Of a stretch of DNA of 64,000 nucleotides, positions 57,853 through 64,000 are shown piece after piece (the first letter of the stretch is position 1; every line of letters begins with the position of its first letter). The DNA lies in the NCBI RefSeq assembly GCF_001039355.2, contig NW_019775180.1, forward strand, positions 933,460-997,459, given 5' to 3'. This stretch comes from Lingula anatina (Eukaryota; Brachiopoda; Lingulata; Lingulida; Lingulidae). The position numbers and the translations under genes are program-made. The notes beneath the pieces were generated by a model. The model was not told the DNA's origin. It saw nothing but the letters and a program-made list of their open reading frames with translations, and did not search any database.

Positions 57853-60800
57853 CTGCAAAATCATTTAAATTAAATTTCTATTTAGTAAGGTACCACTGTC
57901 TATAAAAAGCAGAATGATAAAGTGCTTTTAAAATGTTCACCAGATCAAATGAGGTATGCAGCATACAACAAGCCTAAGGGTACCAAATTATGTACAAAAT
58001 GTGTCGTAGCATCTGTTTGATTAACAAGTTTAAATATGGGAATGACAAAGTTATCTTTGTTGAAAAACATTTAACTATTGCTAATTGCCTTTTACCCCAT
58101 AAAAAAGAACACAATGAAGAATGAAGCTTATGAAAAATGTATTAATTTTTATAGGAATAGAAAAAAGGTTTATTTAGGCCAGCATCTGACAAATATCAAT
58201 ACCTTGTGGCATATCCGGTACTTTTTTGGATGCCCTGATGCATAAACAACTAGAACCTGCAAATTCAAAAGGAAATGTTAATTAAACTTCAAGAACATGA
58301 CAGGTGATACAGAGAAAACAGGAAAGTCTACAAATACTGAATACTGATGTTTCATCTACATCCCATACACTTCTTCAGGGAACCAAACTAATTGTCAAAT
58401 GTCAACCAGGGCCTTGTCCCTTAACTCGTGTTATTGGAAGTGCAGCCTGCCATGTCTATTCAGACGTGTATTCAGGTATGCTAGTTTCTCTAACCTCCCC
58501 TAGACAACCTTCTAAAACTTTGCATCAACTGGTTCCCCCAAGCCTTGTAAGGCTTGAAATAAATTGGAAAAAATATCAAAATGTCCTACTATAGGACAGA
58601 GAAACCATCCCCGAGCAAACATGACTGACAGGTATTTCAATTACAATAGAAAAAGGACTGGGCCTCAGTGGACATTCCAATTTGATTGTCAGATGACAAC
58701 AGTGACATTTAGTTCAGCTTCCTGAGAAAGTATTTAATATATACATGAAAGATTTGAGTGCCATTTTTGTCAGGAATCTCATATATTTTCATACCATATA
58801 CCCTCAATGATAATCTGTTCAATGATTTCATGTGATCATTTTATTATTATTACTTAATCTCACCTGCTGGTTGCACTCACTATCCCTAACTAAATATACT
58901 CCTTCTTCACCTAGGTTGCGCAGACACCTAAAGGAAGAAGAAAAATGGGTTGCTAAAACTTCTTGGATGATGTCTGTCAAAGTTACACAGATTCAATTCT
59001 GTAAAGATCTTAAAAGTTCACAATAATCAAAGAATTAATAATTATTTTAGATTTGATTTTATAATCATTTTATGCACCATTCCCTATACTCGTATTCTGC
59101 AAATTTCTATCATTAAAACTGGACTTACTCATTTGCTTCGTCTTTATCTCCATGCCAGAATACAGATGCCCAGTAACTTTCACTGTCTCTTACTTTCTCT
59201 TTAATTGGCTGGAAGGAGAGTTCTGGTAATTATTTGATTTTAGTATTCTCTTTATGAATTTTAAAATGGAGAACATATCTGCTTGCTTCAAAAATGAATC
59301 TCTTGGAATCTGATCATGAACTGATTCATTTATGTGGTCCCTCCTTCAGTAACATCCAACTTTTGAAATAAAGAGGGTTTTACATCAAACATTCCATTGC
59401 TGTAACAGTAAGAAAATAAAGAATTACCTTTAACTTTGGTAAAGGACGTGGAGGCGCAGGAGCAACTTCATCTGGCACAGAATCGGACTAAAATGGGAAG
59501 AGAGGATGTTTTTGCACAAGACATCTTCATAAAAACACTAGCTTCAGCAACAGCCATTTACATATGTATACAGAACCACATATTCCAAATAACACACAAG
59601 ATTCAAGACCAAGTATAAAATTGTTCTAAAATGTCATACCATTTAAATAAATTAAAATAAATTTTGCTTAAGATCAAATGATTGAAATTTCATTATTTAA
59701 CCTACCCTGTCTCTTCTATAAGCAGCAAGATCGAAAGTTTTACTCTTAGAGCTCTGTCCATCTGGACTTTTTCTTCTAAAATAAAATACAATGTCAATTT
59801 CAGTTACTGTAATGAATGTACGATAAAAATGCATGAAACTATGAAGGTTATTGGTCTTTATTCTATAAAATAGACGTAACTGAAAATGATAACATTTTAC
59901 TTTCAATGCCTCAATATATAACTCGCTTATCTTTTACAGTGCTTTAAAATCTATGGTTCCAAAATGGTCATTATGTAAATTATACATAATGAATAAATCT
60001 TATAAATCATATATAAATAAATGAACATGGAATATTAAAAAAAAAATTACTTCTCGGTTTCTGGGCCTATTGTATTAAATGGTTTAACGGCTAATTTTGG
60101 TTTTCTTGGCAAGTCTGGTTTTAAAGGCAGTGCAGGTTTGGCACCTGCAGGAAGCTAAAAAGCAAAAACATTAAGAAAATAATACAGAAATATATGACAT
60201 TGTCCACGTATTGCATTTCATGATAAAATGAACTCCACAAACTTTTAGTGGAAAACATGCATACTGTGTAATTTCACAAATATAGCTTAAACAGCATAAA
60301 ATATCAGAATGTAATTTAAAAATATTGAGCTTTGACAGTCTTAAAGCAAAATGAGTCAGATATATTTGTGTGCAATACTATGTATTTTTGTTTACCTTTT
60401 TATGCATATCTTCTCTCTTTCCTGGCAATTTTGGAAGAGGCCTTAAGGGAATCTTCATGTTCATTTCCTTTGTTAACTGCTTCACGTCAGGAAGTGTTTG
60501 AGATGTATTTTCTGAAAGAGAATAATGCTTTCTTGGGAAATGAATTCTATAAAAAGGCAAACATGGATTTTTTTGCATTATGTCTTGTCTGCAATTCAGC
60601 AGGTATATTAATATTACTTGATTACTTACAGATATTATCTAGTTGCTGAAAGAAACCGCCACTGGTAGTCCAGACTTGTGGTTATGTACCATATTAGCCA
60701 GAATCAGGTCAATGTTTAGTTTTATATTTTTCCTTTAGGAGATATGAATCCCAGATAATGATGTTTCATTTAACAAAGGCATTATTTAACCTCTTTACTG

Positions 60801-62822
60801 ACAAAATCAAAAGCCTTAAGGTTTCCTGACACCGAATTGTAGTGCTTGTTGTTGTGATTAAACAGGCACTAAAATAGTGGCGATAGCTGTTTAGGTGAGG
60901 CAGGTCTGTTTGAAACTGATATAACAATTTTCACTTCAAAAACTGACATATTTTTGATGTGACACCATTTATCTCATATCATGACAATGTTAATTTACAC
61001 ATGTTCTAAGCAGATCAAACCCCCTAGTGGCTTAACCATTTTATAAAATTCTTACTGGGACGTGGTATTCTTGGTTCAGACTGACTGTGCTGAATTGATC
61101 GCTTTGTGGGAGATGTAATATTGTCCTGCATTTCATCTTCATTTAGCATCAAATAATCTTCATCATCACTGTCTGTAAAAAGGCACATATATTAAATTTT
61201 AGACACATAATTAAATGAAAAGAAAGCTACAATGGTGCCTGACATATTATATTAAAATATATAACCATCTTCTTTTCTTTCAGTCAAGCTGTATCTTTCC
61301 ATATATCTTAATAACATAATGACAATAGTAGTGGATACAAAAATATTTTAACAATGGAAAAACAACAATTCTTGAAATCTTACTGGCACATACACGAGAA
61401 AAAAATCAATGAAATATACCTTCTAATCTTATAAGGTTTTTTGGCATACTGACTTCACTACAATCATCATATATTTGCTTCTCTAAGTCATCATAAGTTT
61501 GGGATAATGCATCTACATCAGCTGCATCTAAGGCTACAGAATTATGCCTGCTTTCTCCATCAGGTTTTGATCTGAAATTCATTATGTTTTGAATTATCAT
61601 GAACAGTAAACTATTACCTTAGGTCTTTGTTTTCAATAACAATGCTTTGTTTATCATATTGTCTAAATAATTGCCATCTCTTTACGATGTATATTACATT
61701 AAAATACTAACTTTTCATATTTATAACATTACTAGCTCCATGGTCATAATTTGCTTGTATTGTAGAAAACCTCTAGTATACAATAATTTTACCTTTCTGT
61801 TGTCTTGCCGTTGGCATAAAGCATCTCCCTTTTGACATCTTTCATCCACTCCTTAAACAAAAGGTTTAAGATGACTCCAAAGGTTTGACAATGCATTCTT
61901 ATTGACTGTTATATCTAGTTTGAATCAAGTATTTAGTTTTGAACTTTGACCAGCTTTATGCCACCAAACTAAACATACAAAAGAGCACCATAAAGTCCTG
62001 AAGATGACTCAAAATGTATCTTGACATAACTGCCAAGAATGTGAACAAATACTGAAAAACAGATGCTGAAACTCTACCATTTTTCACTTACCCTAACCAA
62101 AATTATATTTAAAAAACATACTAGTACCTTCATCTCTGCTTCTGATGCAGCAGAAAAATAGTATGTTTTCATTTCAGGTTTTGCATGAATAATCTTAAAT
62201 GCCCATGGTGCTTCTGACTGCAACACATCCCCAGCTCTGTGAACACTGAAATAGTTGTTATATATGTGCAAGTTTACTGGCCCAAACTGAAATTCACTGG
62301 CCCACATCAAATTTAAAAAAAACTTAAATGAACACACTGAAAGACTTTAACATTTAGTCTGAATGTATATAAAATAAACAGGAGTAAATGTTACAGCTGA
62401 TAAAATCCACTGGCCTGGTCAGACCAGTAACTGACTTTTTTCCAAATTTTCACTGGCCTGATCCAATTTTTATTACCAATGGCAGTCAGCTAGCAGGCCA
62501 GTGGTTAACATCATAGACTGTCACTTTGGCATCTTTTTACATTTTAGGCAAAAAATGCCTTTCATAAAATTAATAACATCTGGATGATAATTTTTTTACT
62601 CTATTTAATCTATAGTCTACTAATAACTTAAAAAGTCCTCTACACAAATCCATTTATATATTGATGAAAATTTTTTTTTACATAGTAGCTTATACCCAGC
62701 GAGAAAAAAAAAGGCTTACACATTATAACCGTACAGAGATACAGCACCATTTGGGGATCGGGATGTCTCACTGGAGAAATGGTACAGACAGCCCTTGCTT
62801 AGAACAACAAACATGTTTGTCC
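57721..62822 (-). CDS. SH3BP2: SH3BP2 (3BP2) adaptor: PH, proline-rich, SH2; 5' end missing
   Basis: Thirteen exons encode 408 residues; the first two bases complete a codon from an exon beyond the window. Residues 1-~83: most of a PH domain (FVVLSKGCLYHF, GAVSLYGYNVV, KTYYFSAASEAEMKEWM). Residues ~84-300: linker with DSDDEDYLML, proline-rich PLRPLPKLP and APAPPRPLPKLK, and two RxxPDG motifs (93-98, 257-262). Residues ~311-408: SH2 with YLVRDS, phosphotyrosine-binding Arg340, ending 20 residues after the YYYH segment. The domain order PH/Pro/SH2 and the RxxPDG motif are those of SH3BP2, a cytosolic adaptor linking tyrosine kinases to Vav, PLC-gamma and Abl in vertebrates. All 12 introns are GT-AG and in frame. 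Grb7/10/14 was considered, but it has RA-PH-SH2 with different spacing and no RxxPDG. Confidence 0.9.
58203..58256 (-). CDS. SH3BP2: SH3BP2 exon: SH2 beta C-D
   Basis: 54 bp, residues 348-365 (VLVVYASGHPKKYRICHK). Acceptor TTTGCAG, donor GTATTG. Confidence 0.86.
58864..58927 (-). CDS. SH3BP2: SH3BP2 exon: SH2 phosphotyrosine pocket
   Basis: Residues 326-347; GVYLVRDSE holds the conserved beta-B Arg. Acceptor CCTTTAG, donor GTGAGA. Confidence 0.9.
59129..59208 (-). CDS. SH3BP2: SH3BP2 exon: start of SH2
   Basis: Residues 300-325; SYWASVFWHGDKDEANE corresponds to the start of the SH2 fold and helix A. Donor GTAAGT. Confidence 0.86.
59428..59487 (-). CDS. SH3BP2: SH3BP2 exon: proline-rich segment 2
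   Basis: 60 bp, residues 280-299 (APAPPRPLPKLK). Acceptor CATTTTAG, donor GTAATT; phase 0 on both sides, so it could be skipped without frameshift. Confidence 0.82.
59706..59775 (-). CDS. SH3BP2: SH3BP2 exon: second RxxPDG
   Basis: Residues 256-279; RKSPDG at 257-262, then SKTFDLAAYRRDR. Acceptor TATTTTAG, donor GTAGGT. Confidence 0.85.
60051..60154 (-). CDS. SH3BP2: SH3BP2 exon: Lys/Pro-rich segment
   Basis: Residues 222-255 (AKPALPLKPDLPRKPKLAVK). Acceptor TTTTTAG, donor GTAATT. Confidence 0.84.
60396..60511 (-). CDS. SH3BP2: SH3BP2 exon: proline-rich segment 1
   Basis: Residues 183-221; contains PLRPLPKLPGKRE, an SH3-ligand type segment. Acceptor TCTTTCAG, donor GTAAAC. Confidence 0.85.
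61056..61172 (-). CDS. SH3BP2: SH3BP2 exon: acidic tyrosine site
   Basis: Residues 144-182. DSDDEDYLMLNEDEMQ resembles the acidic tyrosine site of vertebrate 3BP2. Donor GTAAGA. Confidence 0.85.
61420..61571 (-). CDS. SH3BP2: SH3BP2 exon: linker with first RxxPDG
   Basis: Residues 93-143. RSKPDG begins at the split Arg codon. Acidic tyrosine sites follow (QTYDDLEKQIYDD). Donor GTATAT. Confidence 0.84.
61793..61851 (-). CDS. SH3BP2: SH3BP2 exon: PH C-terminal helix
   Basis: Residues 74-92 (EWMKDVKREMLYANGK). Acceptor TTGTTTAAG, donor GTAAAA. Confidence 0.82.
62128..62245 (-). CDS. SH3BP2: SH3BP2 exon: PH domain centre and C-terminal helix start
   Basis: Residues 34-73. Donor taken as GTACTA because it gives the PH helix ASEAEMK-EWM; a GTATGT six bases further on would add Val-Leu. 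Confidence 0.82.
62720..62822 (-). CDS. SH3BP2: SH3BP2 exon: PH domain strands
   Basis: Fragment residues 1-33; contains FVVLSKGCLYHFSSETSRSP. Acceptor TTTTACAG implies a preceding exon beyond the window. Donor GTAAGC. Confidence 0.88.
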
Positions 62823-63282
62823 CTGTAAAACAAATCAACAACACATTCATATACTATTATCACTACAATGTATTATTTTTGTTATCATAATTGACACCAT
62901 CATTGTTATCATTACTAATTTACATAGAACTTACTTGTGCATTTACAAATATGAAGGTTATATATACTGCAAAGAAAACATGCACAGCAAATAAAAAAAT
63001 ACAGTAGAAATTACAAATGACTATGTTGGAGAATACTTTTGTTTCCAAAAAACATAAATAGTATCAGGTGTACATGATCACTGTAATGTTTTAAATGAGT
63101 AAGTCAGGAGTATTTAAAAATGTATAACTTCCAGAAAAAGAAGCCAATTAGACTGCTTTTCTAACTCAGGCTGCATTTTAGTCCTGTGTTTCTTTTTTTA
63201 AAGTTTGACAGTCATAAGTAACACGGTTTTCCCATAATGGTCATCAAGGCAGCAGCACCAAAAATTGTGTTTTCTTCTATTT

Positions 63283-64000
63283 TGATGCAACATTACATAA
63301 TGCTTAACAGCATAATGACCATCGATTTTTAATAATAAAATATAAGTGTCATGGATTTTCAGAAAATGTGACTAGCTTGGGCCTTCAAGCCCGTGGAGGT
63401 TCTAAGTCACACCTTGGAAATGCCAATATGTTAAAAATTAAATTTTCACAAAAAACTGTTTAATTGCCAGAAAAATTTACCAAACAGACTGCATTGCCTA
63501 CTAAAGCTGTATTTTAGACCCATGTTTCTTTCCTGTAAGTTTGAGAACAGCAATTGACATGATTTTCCTTAAATGGTCATCATGGGAGTAGTGCCCAAAA
63601 TAGGGGTTTCTTCAAATTTTGATGCAACATTACATAATGTTTAACAGCATAATGACCATCAATTTTTAATTATAAAATATTAGTATCACGGATATTCAGG
63701 AAATGTGACAAGCAAAGGTCTTCAGGATCATGGAACTTCAAAGTCACACATTGAAAATGCCAATATGTGAAAAATTAAATTTTCACAAAAAACTGTTTAA
63801 CTACCAGAAAAATTTACCAAACAGACTGCATTGCCTACTAAAGCTGTATTTTAGTCCCATGTTTCTTTCCTGTAAGTTTGAGAACAGTAAGTGACATGAT
63901 TTTCCTTAAATGGTCATCATGGGAGCAGTGCCCAAAATAGGGGTTTCTTCAAATTTTGATGCAATATTACATAATGTTTAACAGCATAATGACCATCAAT
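63283..64000. repeat. Tandem array, ~338-bp unit, continues past window
   Basis: gatgcaa(c/t)attacataatg recurs at about 63284, 63621 and 63959, giving periods of 337-338 bp. Units differ by scattered substitutions. 63080-63283 holds a further diverged part-unit. Confidence 0.85.

Larger units (their letters stand above)
57853..62719. other. Introns of SH3BP2
   Basis: Twelve introns of roughly 200-610 bp. No further exon, RNA gene or repeat of note was recognised in them. Confidence 0.5.

Noticed and set aside
58304-58594. 96-codon plus-strand ORF
   Set aside because: Lies in an SH3BP2 intron; no motif recognised and no related frame nearby.

Overview
The window is animal nuclear DNA: AT-rich (roughly one third G+C by eye), with compact exons bounded by GT..AG introns, many dinucleotide microsatellites and many short inverted-repeat elements. 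All three genes that can be read lie on the minus strand. The lophotrochozoan-looking insulin receptor, the high AT content and the repeat content suggest a spiralian, most likely a mollusc. That is an inference; no species-diagnostic sequence was found.

Layout from low to high coordinate. 1-9,298: no convincing gene, several foldback elements. 9,299-14,324: a complete nine-exon gene for a 473-residue pentameric ligand-gated ion channel relative that has no Cys-loop cysteines, no visible signal peptide, an N-terminal coiled coil, a very short M3-M4 linker and a 108-residue basic C-terminal tail. 14,325-17,535: intergenic and probable 3' UTR of the next gene. 17,536-46,784: a complete insulin/IGF receptor tyrosine kinase gene with 24 coding exons (1,526 codons before the stop) and an upstream leader segment rich in short upstream ORFs; intron 1 is 11.9 kb. 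46,785-57,720: intergenic, with a GC-richer promoter candidate near 47.1-47.2 kb and a dense set of hairpin/MITE-like elements. 57,721-62,822: thirteen 3' exons of an SH3BP2 (3BP2) adaptor gene (PH, proline-rich, SH2); its 5' end lies beyond the window. 62,823-64,000: a tandem repeat of about 338 bp related to repeats in the insulin receptor introns.

The insulin receptor and SH3BP2 are adjacent and co-oriented, about 11 kb apart. The receptor would signal through its YxxxYY activation loop, juxtamembrane NPEY and a C-terminal YAHM motif. The SH3BP2 fragment carries two motifs fitting the tankyrase-binding consensus known from the human protein. No functional link between the neighbours is shown by the sequence.

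The most unusual items are the Cys-loop-less channel with its basic tail, the two furin-type sites bracketing a 58-residue Lys/Glu-rich helix in the insulin receptor, the paired tankyrase motifs in SH3BP2, and several families of hairpin elements, two with recognisable target duplications (TTAA and an 8-bp repeat).
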